Shown: piece after piece, positions 8,867 to 16,450 of the stretch
Position numbering within the stretch: position 1 is the first letter of the stretch
Layout of the letters: each line of letters opens with the position of its first letter
Origin: Weissella viridescens
GTDB lineage: Bacteria; Bacillota; Bacilli; Lactobacillales; Lactobacillaceae
DNA length: 52,836 bases
Assembly (NCBI RefSeq): GCF_001437355.1
Contig: NZ_JQBM01000002.1
Span: forward strand, 336,255-389,090
Reading direction: 5' to 3'
Notes under the pieces: generated by a model
Told to the model about the DNA's origin: nothing
What the model saw: only the letters and a program-made list of their open reading frames with translations
The model's database searches: none
Translations under genes and position numbers: made by a program

Positions 8867-9001
8867 CGTAGAATCTGTTATCAAGCTAAATCAATTGTTT
8901 GGGATAAAGCAGATGGACTTCGTCTATACACGGATTCTGCAAATGTTAGTCCAGGAAAATATCACAGCAATTTGATGTGGACCATTAAAAATGGTTATTA
9001 A
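8867..9001 (+). pseudogene. Relic of a WxL-domain surface protein (C-terminal end)
   Basis: No start codon or ribosome site is present, but one frame translates without a stop for 44 codons and ends with TAA at 8999. It contains LYTDSANVSPGKYHSN and then LMWTIKNGY. The pattern of a Gly-x-Tyr strand followed by xxWTxxxxx at the very C-terminus is that of WxL domains, which bind peptidoglycan in lactobacilli and enterococci. A strong terminator follows at 9092. The rest of this roughly 600-bp gap up to 9367 is AT-rich, with nothing else I can support. Family assignment from so short a piece is tentative. Confidence 0.4.
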
Positions 9002-9091
9002 TTGGACATTGGTAAGGTTAGATGACATGAAGTGAATAAATTCAAATACTAATGACTGATTTGAATTTAATTGACTGTATAAAAAATAGCA

Positions 9092-9126
9092 AGAGCTCGC
9101 AAAGTTGTAATGCGAGCTCTTTTTTA
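9092..9126 (+). terminator. Strong intrinsic terminator
   Basis: A perfect 10-bp stem AGAGCTCGCA/TGCGAGCTCT with a nine-base loop and a T run. It follows the WxL relic, with no intact gene directly upstream, which supports the view that a gene once ended here. Confidence 0.85.
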
Positions 9127-9367
9127 TAAAAATTTTTTTTAAATAAAGCAGGTGATTATTAATTCAGGGATTAAATGTGAATGATATATTTTTTTATACA
9201 TATATTTAGTTTTTTATCTATCGTATGCGTGTGCTACAGTAAAATAAAATGCCTAATTTTACAATGCGTATATGCTTTTTACTGTGAATTTATTACTAGA
9301 GAAATATTTTTTATGATGATACGATGTATATACAAAATAAATTAATGCAAATATGAGGGACTAAAAA

Positions 9368-9961
9368 ATGAAAACAGTTATTGTATATAACCATCCATAT
9401 AAGAAAAGCTTTAATCACGCAATCCTAGAACGCATTGTCTCAACAGTACAGTCAACAGGTAACGAGGTTGATGTGATTGATTTAGATGAAGATCAATTCA
9501 ATCCAGTTATGTCGACTGAAGATTTAGCAGCCTTTGTGAATCAGAAACCAGTTGATCAAGCATCGATTGGATATATTAAAAGATTGAAGGAGGCAGACCA
9601 TTTGGTATTTATTTTCCCAATTTGGTGGGAACTAATGCCAGCGATGATGAAGGGGTTCATTGACAAGGTGATTTTTCTTGGTGGAACATATGAATATGCT
9701 AAGAATGGTATTAAGATGTACAGCCAGTTGCCAAAATTACAATCGGCAACAATTGTGACCACGATGAATACACCGAAGCCATTTTACAAGGTGGTATATA
9801 GTAATGCGATTCAACGTGCGATGGTGCGGGGAACGCTTAAATTATCAGGGATGAAAAATGTAAAGTGGATCAGCATGAATATGGTTAAGATGGCATCTGA
9901 TAAGAAACGGCAAAAGTGGTTAGACAAATTAGAAACTTTTTTTCTGAAACAGAATGAGTAA
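9368..9961 (+). CDS. NAD(P)H-dependent oxidoreductase, flavodoxin-like fold
   Basis: 197 residues, the size of the MdaB/KefF/NQO-type flavodoxin_2 family. The N-terminus VIVYNHPYKKSFNHAILER is the phosphate-binding loop that holds FMN or FAD. FIFPIWWELMPAMMKGFIDKV is the family's most conserved segment (the PxWW-x-PA-KG motif) and FLGGTYEY follows. Enzymes of this type reduce quinones, azo compounds or related electrophiles with NAD(P)H in the cytoplasm. It is a single gene with its own terminator. The start is preceded by GAGGGACTAAAAA. The electron acceptor cannot be told. Confidence 0.85.
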   Translation: MKTVIVYNHPYKKSFNHAILERIVSTVQSTGNEVDVIDLDEDQFNPVMSTEDLAAFVNQKPVDQASIGYIKRLKEADHLVFIFPIWWELMPAMMKGFIDKVIFLGGTYEYAKNGIKMYSQLPKLQSATIVTTMNTPKPFYKVVYSNAIQRAMVRGTLKLSGMKNVKWISMNMVKMASDKKRQKWLDKLETFFLKQNE

Positions 9962-9975
9962 CCGATTGCATAATA

Positions 9976-10009
9976 AAAACAGCCAATTAGTACGCTAACT
10001 GGCTGTTTT
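9976..10009. terminator. Bidirectional intrinsic terminator
   Basis: Stem AAAACAGCCA with TGGCTGTTTT-type partner (inner TAG/CTA also pairs), between converging genes. T runs lie on both strands. Confidence 0.8.
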
Positions 10010-10020
10010 AGTCTTTTAAA

Positions 10021-10461
10021 TTAAATTGCTTTAACTTTTTGATTTGTTAAAATACGCGACACGATAAATGCTAAGGCGAATGCAGTTAATACCACGATGA
10101 TTAAGATGAATAGCCAAGTATTGACATGATGGCTGAAGTGTTCCATTACCTCAAAGGTTGAGCTACAAGCTTTGATATATCCAGCCAGCGCAACGAAAAA
10201 CCAAGCAATAGCTTTATTTCGAAGGGAGTTGAATGCTTTTAAAGCGGCTTTTTGTTCATCGGTGAGTAATAACTTTAACTGGTTTAAATCACGTAAATGT
10301 ATTTTACGATCTGCGAATGCGTGATTATGAATTTCATCAAAATCAATATTTGCTAACAAGAGATCGCGCTGTTCGTCTAATTCTAAATAAGCCTGATAAA
10401 GTGGAAATATGAATAATAACCATTCCGCGATGCAAACCATGGTTGTGCCAAAAATACCCAT
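10021..10461 (-). CDS. Hypothetical membrane protein
   Basis: 146 residues, family not recognised. Hydrophobic segments lie at about residues 5-25 (CIAEWLLFIFPLYQAY), 83-100 (AIAWFFVALAGYI) and 113-136 (TWLFILIIVVLTAFALAFIVS). Between the first and second is a charged stretch (residues 28-80) with a DEQ-rich, probably helical loop. GGGGTACTCAAC precedes the ATG on the minus strand. It stands alone between terminators on either side. Nothing in the neighbourhood suggests a role. Confidence 0.6.
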   Translation of the reverse strand: MGIFGTTMVCIAEWLLFIFPLYQAYLELDEQRDLLLANIDFDEIHNHAFADRKIHLRDLNQLKLLLTDEQKAALKAFNSLRNKAIAWFFVALAGYIKACSSTFEVMEHFSHHVNTWLFILIIVVLTAFALAFIVSRILTNQKVKAI

Positions 10462-10563
10462 GTTGAGTACCCCTAATTTCAGTAAGATTAAAGATAAATC
10501 TTATACCTTCTAAATATAGTTGTCAAACATTTTAAAGTAGCATAGGCTGAATCTTTGTAATAG

Positions 10564-10595
10564 AAAAAACTCCCAGATGATGGGAGCTTTTTTTT
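10564..10595 (-). terminator. Intrinsic terminator of pnuC
   Basis: Stem CTCCCA/TGGGAG with a GATGA loop and A/T runs on both sides. It lies downstream of pnuC on the minus strand. Confidence 0.75.
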
Positions 10596-10648
10596 AATTT
10601 GGATTAATGAATAATCTTATTCGTCATTGGTTTATGCGTGTTTTTAAT

Positions 10649-11410
10649 TTAATTTTCGCGCATCCATTGATAAGTACCATAAAATGAATTTAGTAACATA
10701 ATGATATTGGTTGTTAACATTGTCGTTGATCCAGCTTGGCCTTGTTGAAGTAAGTGAATGTAAATAGCGACATTCAAAACATTAATTGTTATCCAGAATA
10801 GCCACTGAGAGCGTTGACCGAATGACATCAAAATTTGTCCAACAATACCAAGGGGTAATAATGCTGCTTCAAAAAGGGATAACACACCATGATTCGCAGC
10901 AATATTTTGGTTTAGTACAAAATAAAGAATAACTGCGGCCGCTATAACTGCGGCAAATTGAAGATGGGTGAGACGCTTTGCATGCACGCGATTACTGTGC
11001 GTTGCATTTAAGTCATTTTGCCAGAAATACATGCCAACGAATTGCATAATGATATAAAAATATTGGGTATAAGTCGAACCGATTTGATGGTTCATCATGG
11101 CGATAATCAACCAAGCAATTGCGGAAATTAATCCCCACGCATAATTAGCTAGAAGTCCCTTATTAACAAAAATGAGGGAGACAACCATCGTTAGTCCGGC
11201 AATCAGTGAGATGATAGCACCTGTTGAATAGTCGTGGGCTGAATAGAAAACCGCAACTTGCGCAACAAGCATGATTGTAAGCAGAAGCCAGTCAATTTTT
11301 GTAAATTGGTTAACTTCTTTGGCTTCATACTTCGGACTGAAGGCGTGAATTAAACCTTCAAAAGTTGTTGTAAGGACAGACTTGCTTCTATTGAGAATAG
11401 TATTAGACAT
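10649..11410 (-). CDS. pnuC: Nicotinamide riboside transporter PnuC family
   Basis: 253 residues with about seven membrane segments, the normal size of PnuC. The middle carries the family's WGLISAIAW and YFYIIMQFVGMYFWQ stretches; near the C-terminus, FWITINVLNVAIYI and NSFYGTYQWMREN match the W-x-x-x-N-x-x-x-I and YG-x-x-x-W patterns of the nicotinamide riboside carriers. PnuC imports the vitamin B3 precursor nicotinamide riboside for NAD synthesis. GGAAGGAAAACCA precedes the ATG. A perfect palindrome, GGTGTCTTGACACC, 43 bp upstream resembles NiaR operators, fitting repression by niacin. The family is clear; the exact substrate is inferred. Confidence 0.85.
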   Translation of the reverse strand: MSNTILNRSKSVLTTTFEGLIHAFSPKYEAKEVNQFTKIDWLLLTIMLVAQVAVFYSAHDYSTGAIISLIAGLTMVVSLIFVNKGLLANYAWGLISAIAWLIIAMMNHQIGSTYTQYFYIIMQFVGMYFWQNDLNATHSNRVHAKRLTHLQFAAVIAAAVILYFVLNQNIAANHGVLSLFEAALLPLGIVGQILMSFGQRSQWLFWITINVLNVAIYIHLLQQGQAGSTTMLTTNIIMLLNSFYGTYQWMREN

Positions 11411-11452
11411 TGGTTTTCCTTCCCATAAATACTGAATTTCCAGTGTTTCTAA

Positions 11453-11466
11453 GGTGTCTTGACACC
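11453..11466. promoter_or_regulatory. Candidate NiaR operator upstream of pnuC
   Basis: The perfect palindrome GGTGTC-TT-GACACC lies 43 bp upstream of the pnuC start. It resembles, as I recall it, the TGTCTTGACA core recognised by the niacin-responsive repressor NiaR in Firmicutes. Confidence 0.55.
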
Positions 11467-11616
11467 CTAGAGAATATCATAACAATATGACTGATCAAAA
11501 GGAAGGCTTTAATGGTGCTTTTTAATTTATTTATGATGGTTTTAGCATTTAAATAAATGTTATAGAGATTATCCGTGTATTGAAACGTTTTATGCAAATG
11601 TTATGAATCCAAACCA

Positions 11617-11651
11617 ATAAAAAAGAACCATCAAGTACATGGTGGTTCTTT
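11617..11651 (-). terminator. Intrinsic terminator
   Basis: Stem AAAGAACCA/TGGTTCTTT with extra inner pairs, ending in a T run on the minus strand, 5 bases after the stop of the secreted hypothetical gene. Confidence 0.8.
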
Positions 11652-11655
11652 CTTA

Positions 11656-12123
11656 TTATTTAATAACAGTATGTTTAGGATCATTAACCGTAAAACTTCC
11701 GTCAGGGTTTGGGTAAGCAGTTAACAAACTCGTATGATCATTATCTGATCCAATTAATGTATATGAGTTACCTGCATTGCGTTTAACTGCTAGTGTTGAC
11801 GCATTTGAACCGGCTAGGTCATTTTCACGTGCAAGAGCACGCAATTTTTCAGTCAATTGTGGCACAGTCACTGTATATTTAGCTTCTGTTTTAGATGACT
11901 TGGGTGAGCTACTTTTAACGTCAACTTGTGATGTACTAGAAGATGGAGCGTTGGTATTGGTTTTCGATGTTTCAATTTTTTGAGAGGAGCGTTGGTTCGA
12001 TGATGATGAATGATTTGATTCATTTGTTTTTGAATAACCAATGAAACCACCAAGACTAAAGCTAGCACCCACTAGCAAAATCAGTATGACAAGAGCAACA
12101 AAACTTTTAACGTTTTTTGACAT
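11656..12123 (-). CDS. Hypothetical membrane-anchored protein with Ser-rich linker
   Basis: 155 residues from the ATG at 12123, which has AAGGAATCTGAAT upstream; an in-frame ATG lies 18 bases earlier without a better site. One membrane segment (FVALVILILLVGASFSLGGFIG, about residues 8-29) is followed by a Ser/Thr/Asn-rich linker (residues 33-80) and an outward-facing domain of about 75 residues (VTVPQLTEKLRALARENDL, later NSYTLIGSDNDHTSLLTAYP). The architecture matches the gene at 8187. There is no family I recognise and no LPXTG or catalytic motif. It is a single gene with its own terminator. Confidence 0.55.
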   Translation of the reverse strand: MSKNVKSFVALVILILLVGASFSLGGFIGYSKTNESNHSSSSNQRSSQKIETSKTNTNAPSSSTSQVDVKSSSPKSSKTEAKYTVTVPQLTEKLRALARENDLAGSNASTLAVKRNAGNSYTLIGSDNDHTSLLTAYPNPDGSFTVNDPKHTVIK

Positions 12124-12389
12124 ATTCAGATTCCTTACCATGAATTATTTTCTAAATTAAGTATAGCATTGATTTAGAAGATATCGTGTGAACTACGATT
12201 AATTGCTCATAAAGTGAAGGGGGGGCGCACCGTGTATATAAACTGATACGTTGGTTAGGCGAGTTTAGACACAATTGTCATAAAATCGTTGGGTATTTCT
12301 CAAATAGATGATACATAATTATGTCGCAATATGATAAAGTAGATTTTTATGATATTTATAATAATAAAACAGAGTGAGGAATATTTTAA

Positions 12390-13049
12390 ATGAATGCTAT
12401 TTCTACAGTTATCAATGTGTTTTTACATCTTGATAAGTATTTAGACCAATGGGTGAATGTTTTAGGACCATGGACGTACGTCTTAATCTTTGCCGTAATC
12501 TTTATTGAAACGGGATCAGTTGTGTTTCCATTTTTGCCGGGAGATTCATTGTTGTTTGCAGCAGGTGCTGTAGCAGCATTGCCAAAGAACGTGCTGAATC
12601 CGGTCCTATTAATTGTAATCGTTTGGATTGCTGTTATCTTGGGTGATTCATTGAATTTCTACATTGGTAAAAAGGTGGGATTGCCACTTATTCATAGTAA
12701 ATTTGTGGGACGGTTTGTGACTCAAAAGAACTTGGATGATACCAATAAGTTCTTTGAAAAGTATGGTATCTTTGCCGTGATTTTGGCGCGTTTCATGCCA
12801 ATTATCCGAACACTTTCGCCATTTGCAGCGGCACTTGCTAACTACCCATACAAGAAGTTTATGATGTTGGATATGATTGCTGCAACTTTGTGGACATTAA
12901 TCTGTATTCCAGCCGGTTACTTCTTCGGCCGTATCCCATTTATTCAAGATCACTTCTCACTTGTGATTTTCGGGATTTTGTTCATTTCAGTTATTCCAGC
13001 TATTGTTACTGGATTAAAGTCTTACTTAACCAAAAAGAAGCATGCCTAA
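12390..13049 (+). CDS. DedA family membrane protein (first copy)
   Basis: 219 residues with about five hydrophobic segments and the DedA/SNARE-associated signature: ETGSVVFPFLPGDSLLFAAG, then FFEKYG and ARFMPIIRTLSPFAAAL. DedA proteins are membrane transporters or flippases linked to envelope lipid carriers and proton-motive-force balance; the exact role of this subgroup is not settled. It is closely similar over its whole length to the second copy at 32044. GAGGAATATTTTAA precedes the ATG. A terminator shared with the converging brnQ follows. The 250-bp gap upstream is AT-rich, with no clear structure beyond a GC-rich patch near 12222. Confidence 0.87.
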   Translation: MNAISTVINVFLHLDKYLDQWVNVLGPWTYVLIFAVIFIETGSVVFPFLPGDSLLFAAGAVAALPKNVLNPVLLIVIVWIAVILGDSLNFYIGKKVGLPLIHSKFVGRFVTQKNLDDTNKFFEKYGIFAVILARFMPIIRTLSPFAAALANYPYKKFMMLDMIAATLWTLICIPAGYFFGRIPFIQDHFSLVIFGILFISVIPAIVTGLKSYLTKKKHA

Positions 13050-13051
13050 AT

Positions 13052-13086
13052 AAAAATGACCTACCATTTCTGGTAGGTCATTTTTA
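13052..13086. terminator. Bidirectional intrinsic terminator
   Basis: A 12-bp-class stem ATGACCTACCA/TGGTAGGTCAT with a TTTC-type loop and A/T runs on both sides, between the converging dedA-like gene and brnQ. Confidence 0.88.
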
Positions 13087-14427
13087 TTTAGCGTTTTGTC
13101 GTTTAACGGCGTAAACGCTTAAACCAAGCAGAGCACCAACTAATCCTGGTAGAACCCAACCAAGTCCTTGACTCGCGAATGTGACATATTGGTGGTAGAA
13201 CGTAATAACCGGCAAGACCAATGCATTTTTTGCCAGTGGTGAAGCAGCTAACGCATCAAAACAGGCTGATGGTGTTACGAATAGCATGGTCAATTGATAA
13301 ACGATTTGAGAGCCATTAAAGTATTTTTTAGTGAGTGAAAGGACGATTAAAGCAAGTACAAATGGGTAGATAAACATCAACACTGGCGCAGACCATGAAA
13401 TGATGTTCGTTAAACCAGCATTTGCTGTTGCAAATGAACCAATGGCTGAGACTGATAGCCAAACATTATATGAAAATTTCGGAAAAATCAGATGCATATC
13501 ATGTGCAAAAGATGAAAATAATCCGACTGCAGTGGTGAAGACAGCTAAAATCACGAGTACGCCAGTTAGAATCGAACCAAAAGTACCAAAATAATGATTA
13601 ATGATAGCCATCAATGAAATTCCGCCATTTTCTGCTGGCTTCATGATTGCAAGACTTGAAACACCTAATGCAATGAGAGCGGTATAGATAATAGCTTCAA
13701 AAATAATGCTTAACAGCCCTGCCTTTGCGAGTGTCTTTGAAACAGCAGCCCCACGATAACCAAGTCCGCGCACTGCGTAAACAACTGAAACAGCAAGTGC
13801 TACCAGTGCAATACCGTCCATAGTGTTATAGCCATCTAAGAAACCTTGCATAAATGTATTGGTCTTATACGCTGTAGCGGTGGGTTGATTGAGATCACCC
13901 ATGGGATTAAAAGCTGAAACAATGAGAATAAAGGCTAAAAGTACAACTAAGATTGGTGTTAAATATCGACCAATCCAGGCTGTTACACGCGAATCTGTGA
14001 TACTGAGAAAAAAAGCAAGTCCAAAGAATAAGGCTGAAAAAATAACCATACCGAGGGTTTGCCATTGTTCAGGTAAAAAGGGCGCAATCCCCATTGTAAA
14101 ACCTGTAGCAGCAGTACGTGGTGTACCAAAGAATGGCCCGATTGTCATATGAATTAAGACAAGTAGGGCCATACCGAACCATGGGGCGACAGGTTTAGCT
14201 AAATCATAGACGCTTTGTGAATGTGTTGTTGAAACAGCCAACATGGCCAAATAGGGGACGACAGTCCCAGTAATCAAGAAGCCAGCAGTTGCCAAAACCC
14301 AATGTGAGCCAGCCATTTGACCAAGTTGAACTGGGAAAATAAGATTACCAGCTCCAAAAAACATCCCAAAGACTAATGATGCCATAAGCAGTAGATCGGT
14401 AAAAGATTTTTGACGCGAATGTTGCAT
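13084..14427 (-). CDS. brnQ: Branched-chain amino acid transporter BrnQ (LIVCS family)
   Basis: 447 residues, the usual BrnQ length, with twelve predicted membrane segments. The N-terminus (MASLVFGMFFGAGNLIFPVQLG) is the family signature, with FFGTPRTAATGFTMG further on. It imports leucine, isoleucine and valine with Na+ or H+. I chose the ATG at 14427, which has TTAGGAGGTATTCC upstream; the frame is open for 43 more codons, but these run through the attenuator hairpins. A leader of about 240 bases upstream holds an isoleucine-rich peptide and a terminator, so expression is likely controlled by attenuation. Confidence 0.93.
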   Translation of the reverse strand: MQHSRQKSFTDLLLMASLVFGMFFGAGNLIFPVQLGQMAGSHWVLATAGFLITGTVVPYLAMLAVSTTHSQSVYDLAKPVAPWFGMALLVLIHMTIGPFFGTPRTAATGFTMGIAPFLPEQWQTLGMVIFSALFFGLAFFLSITDSRVTAWIGRYLTPILVVLLAFILIVSAFNPMGDLNQPTATAYKTNTFMQGFLDGYNTMDGIALVALAVSVVYAVRGLGYRGAAVSKTLAKAGLLSIIFEAIIYTALIALGVSSLAIMKPAENGGISLMAIINHYFGTFGSILTGVLVILAVFTTAVGLFSSFAHDMHLIFPKFSYNVWLSVSAIGSFATANAGLTNIISWSAPVLMFIYPFVLALIVLSLTKKYFNGSQIVYQLTMLFVTPSACFDALAASPLAKNALVLPVITFYHQYVTFASQGLGWVLPGLVGALLGLSVYAVKRQNAK

Positions 14428-14459
14428 AATGGAATACCTCCTAATGTATACCGAGTAAT

Positions 14460-14495
14460 AAAAAAAGCACAATTGGCTACAACAGCCAATTGTGC
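14460..14495 (-). terminator. Attenuator terminator in the brnQ leader
   Basis: On the minus strand, a perfect 12-bp stem GCACAATTGGCT/AGCCAATTGTGC with a GTTGT loop, then seven T, 32 bases before the brnQ start codon. A terminator here, inside the untranslated leader, only makes sense as a regulated stop. Its 5' arm (ACAATTG) can pair instead with CAATTGT at 14515-14521. Confidence 0.88.
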
Positions 14496-14521
14496 AAGAA
14501 TGTCCGCATTCCATACAATTG
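14487..14521 (-). promoter_or_regulatory. Antiterminator hairpin of the brnQ leader
   Basis: On the minus strand CAATTGT (14521-14515) can pair with ACAATTG (14493-14487), with the small hairpin GAATG-CGGA-CATTC stacked inside. This uses the 5' arm of the terminator and therefore excludes it. Seen in the sequence; its use is inferred. Confidence 0.7.
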
Positions 14522-14559
14522 AACTGCTCGCTTTGTTGGTTTAACAAAGTGAGCAACTC
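14521..14559 (-). promoter_or_regulatory. Stable hairpin between leader peptide and antiterminator
   Basis: A long stem GAGTTGCTC-CTTTGTT / AACAAAG-GAGCAGTTC (single A/C mismatch, two G-T pairs) around a five-base loop. It begins 18 bases after the leader-peptide stop and probably acts as pause or spacer structure. Confidence 0.65.
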
Positions 14560-14577
14560 AAAGGAAAGCTTACTTCG

Positions 14578-14637
14578 TTAAACCGAAATAATCTTAATAA
14601 TTGCAATATGTTCAATTGTTGGATTCATAAGACGCAT
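14578..14637 (-). CDS. brnQ leader peptide, isoleucine-rich (19 residues)
   Basis: The peptide reads MRLMNPTIEHIAIIKIISV: six of nineteen residues are isoleucine, with two Ile-Ile pairs, plus leucine and valine. AAGGAAG precedes the ATG by nine bases, and the stop is followed by hairpins and a terminator before brnQ. The codons for Thr-Ile-Glu (ACAATTGAAC, 14619-14610 on the minus strand) are perfectly complementary over ten bases to GTTCAATTGT downstream (14524-14515). That segment is also half of the antiterminator. A ribosome stalled for lack of charged tRNA-Ile would free it and permit readthrough. Confidence 0.82.
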   Translation of the reverse strand: MRLMNPTIEHIAIIKIISV

Positions 14638-14676
14638 AACAATGGACTTCCTTTTTTATATTAATGATTGTTCATA

Positions 14677-14705
14677 AGATTAAAACTAAATGATAAAAAT
14701 GTCAA
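14677..14705 (-). promoter_or_regulatory. Promoter of the brnQ leader transcript
   Basis: On the minus strand, a consensus -35 TTGACA (14705-14700), 17-bp spacer and -10 TAATCT (14682-14677). The transcript would start near 14670, about 33 bases before the leader peptide. Confidence 0.85.
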
Positions 14706-14795
14706 CAAAAAAAGAGTTATTTTTGAAGATTCATGGATTGAATTTTATGCAATGCGTATATTCAATCGGCCACCAAGAAATGACTCCCCCTTAAT

Positions 14796-14825
14796 TGAAC
14801 ACATCTGCCAATGTGTTCGATTTTT
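14796..14825 (+). terminator. Orphan terminator-like hairpin
   Basis: GAACACAT/ATGTGTTC with a CTGCCA loop, then GATTTTT. No plus-strand gene ends before it. It lies between the divergent brnQ leader and nox. It could end a short transcript or shape the nox upstream region. Confidence 0.5.
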
Positions 14826-14843
14826 AATGTAAATGATACCTTG

Positions 14844-14858
14844 TGGTAACACTTACCA
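14844..14858. promoter_or_regulatory. Inverted repeat ahead of nox (operator candidate)
   Basis: The perfect repeat TGGTAA-CAC-TTACCA lies 14 bp upstream of a TATAAT (14873-14878), in the -35 region of the NADH oxidase gene. The position suits a repressor or activator. It does not match the Rex consensus well. The regulator is unknown. Confidence 0.5.
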
Positions 14859-14965
14859 TTAGTAACTGTGTGTATAATATTATTAATGAGTTCACAAAGC
14901 TAAAGCGAATTAGATTGTTTTGTGAATATGGATGCTATGACAGGGTTAAAAAATGGAGGTCAACT

Positions 14966-16303
14966 ATGAAGGTTGCAGTTATCGGAAGTACACACGCTGG
15001 TGTTTTTGCAGCGAAACAGATTAAAGCTGAAGTTCCCGATGCCGAAGTGCATGTCTTTGAGAAGAACCAAACAGTCTCGTTCCTTTCTTGTGGAATTGCC
15101 TTATGGATTGGGGACCATGTTTCATCGACAGAACGTATGTTTTACGAATCACCTGAATCATTAGAAACTCAGGGCATTCAAATGCATATGCAGACAGAGG
15201 TGACCCAAGCTGATTTAACCGATAAACGTCTTAAGATTAAAAATTTGACGAATGACGAAATGCGTGAAGAGCAGTTTGATAAAATTATCATTACGTCTGG
15301 CTCAAAGGCTGTTATTCCACCCATTCCAGGGATTGATAGCGATAAAATTTATATGAGCAAGAGCTGGGATGATGCAAATCGCTTAAAGGCACAGACCGAA
15401 GATGTAAAGCGTGCCATTGTCATTGGAGCTGGGTATATTGGTGCCGAATTGGCAGAACAATTGTCACTTGCAGGGAAGCAAATCACCTTAATTGATGCAC
15501 TTGATCGCGTTTTGGCAAAAAATGTATCACCAAAGCTGTCTGAAATCATTGCACGCAAATATGAAGAACATGGTGTAACTTTAGCCATGAATGAAAAAGT
15601 GGTTGGTTTTGAAGATACTGCTGATGGCATTCGTGTAAAAACTGATCGTGCGGAATATGAAGCAGATATCGCTATTCTCGGCATTGGATTTATTCCAAAT
15701 ACAGATTTAGTTGCTGACCAACTCGACACATTACCAAATGGTGCTATTAAAACTGATAAGTATATGCAAACGTCACTCCCTGATGTTTATGCCGCTGGGG
15801 ATGCTAGTGCAGTGTTTTACAATCCCACGCAAGCGTATGATTACATTCCATTGGCGACAAATGCTGTACGACAAGGAATGTTGATTGGACGTAATATTTC
15901 ACAACCAAAGGTAGCATATCCAGGGACGCAAGCAACATCAGCTGTTGAACTATATGAAACGGCGATTGGAACAACTGGGTTAACTAGTGTTGCTAATGCT
16001 GAAGCTAAGGGAATCTCAGCTGATGCAGTTACTATCGAAGAAGATTACCGGCCTGATTTCATGTTATCCACTGAACGTGTCGTTGCTTCTTTAGTTTGGG
16101 AGAAGGAAACGCGTCGCATTATTGGGGCAGAATTCTTGTCAGCACACGACGTTACACAAGCGGCGAATGTCGTGTCAGTTGCTATTGAGAATCAGATGAC
16201 AATTGATCAGTTAGCGCTTTCTGATTTCTTTTTCCAACCAAACTTTAGTCAGCCAATTAATTATATTTCATCTGTGGCCATGGCCGCAGTTGCAAAAGCT
16301 TAA
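14966..16303 (+). CDS. nox: NADH oxidase (FAD-dependent pyridine nucleotide-disulphide family, Nox)
   Basis: 445 residues. The N-terminal FAD-binding fold (VAVIGSTHAGVFAAKQI) is followed by SFLSCGIALWIG, whose cysteine at about residue 42 is the redox-active single Cys of water-forming NADH oxidases. An NAD-binding fold (AIVIGAGYIGAELAEQL) and the FAD segment DVYAAGDA then a C-terminal dimer domain complete the layout. The enzyme regenerates NAD+ with O2. I chose the ATG at 14966, with GGAGG seven bases upstream; the longer frame from 14843 overlaps the promoter TATAAT. It has its own terminator. CoA-disulphide reductase is a related alternative. Confidence 0.9.
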   Translation: MKVAVIGSTHAGVFAAKQIKAEVPDAEVHVFEKNQTVSFLSCGIALWIGDHVSSTERMFYESPESLETQGIQMHMQTEVTQADLTDKRLKIKNLTNDEMREEQFDKIIITSGSKAVIPPIPGIDSDKIYMSKSWDDANRLKAQTEDVKRAIVIGAGYIGAELAEQLSLAGKQITLIDALDRVLAKNVSPKLSEIIARKYEEHGVTLAMNEKVVGFEDTADGIRVKTDRAEYEADIAILGIGFIPNTDLVADQLDTLPNGAIKTDKYMQTSLPDVYAAGDASAVFYNPTQAYDYIPLATNAVRQGMLIGRNISQPKVAYPGTQATSAVELYETAIGTTGLTSVANAEAKGISADAVTIEEDYRPDFMLSTERVVASLVWEKETRRIIGAEFLSAHDVTQAANVVSVAIENQMTIDQLALSDFFFQPNFSQPINYISSVAMAAVAKA

Positions 16304-16318
16304 TGAATTAAAGATAAA

Positions 16319-16347
16319 AGAAGGCAAACAGATGCCTTCTTTTTTTT
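16319..16347 (+). terminator. Intrinsic terminator of nox
   Basis: Stem AGAAGGCA/TGCCTTCT with a six-base loop and a run of eight T. Confidence 0.85.
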
Positions 16348-16410
16348 GTCATTTTTTTGTCAAAAAAGTTGTCTGCACAAACAAAACCAGTCCAGTAGGG
16401 ATTTATACCA

Positions 16411-16426
16411 ACATGACTAGTCAAGT
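16411..16426. promoter_or_regulatory. Candidate TreR operator
   Basis: Near-perfect 16-bp dyad ACA-TGACTAGTCA-AGT (one mismatched pair) about 75 bp ahead of the GntR-type gene, in the only intergenic region of the trehalose cluster. Assigning it to the adjacent regulator is inference. Confidence 0.45.
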
Positions 16427-16450
16427 TCAAGCACAACCGAAATTACGTTG

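Noticed and set aside
14428..14640. T-box riboswitch in front of brnQ
   Set aside because: No AGGGTGGNACCGCG-like T-box sequence is present, whereas an Ile-rich leader peptide with matching segments is.
15349..15729. Minus-strand open frame of 126 codons inside nox
   Set aside because: The plus-strand gene has all the family motifs; the opposite frame is Ser/Ala-rich shadow sequence.
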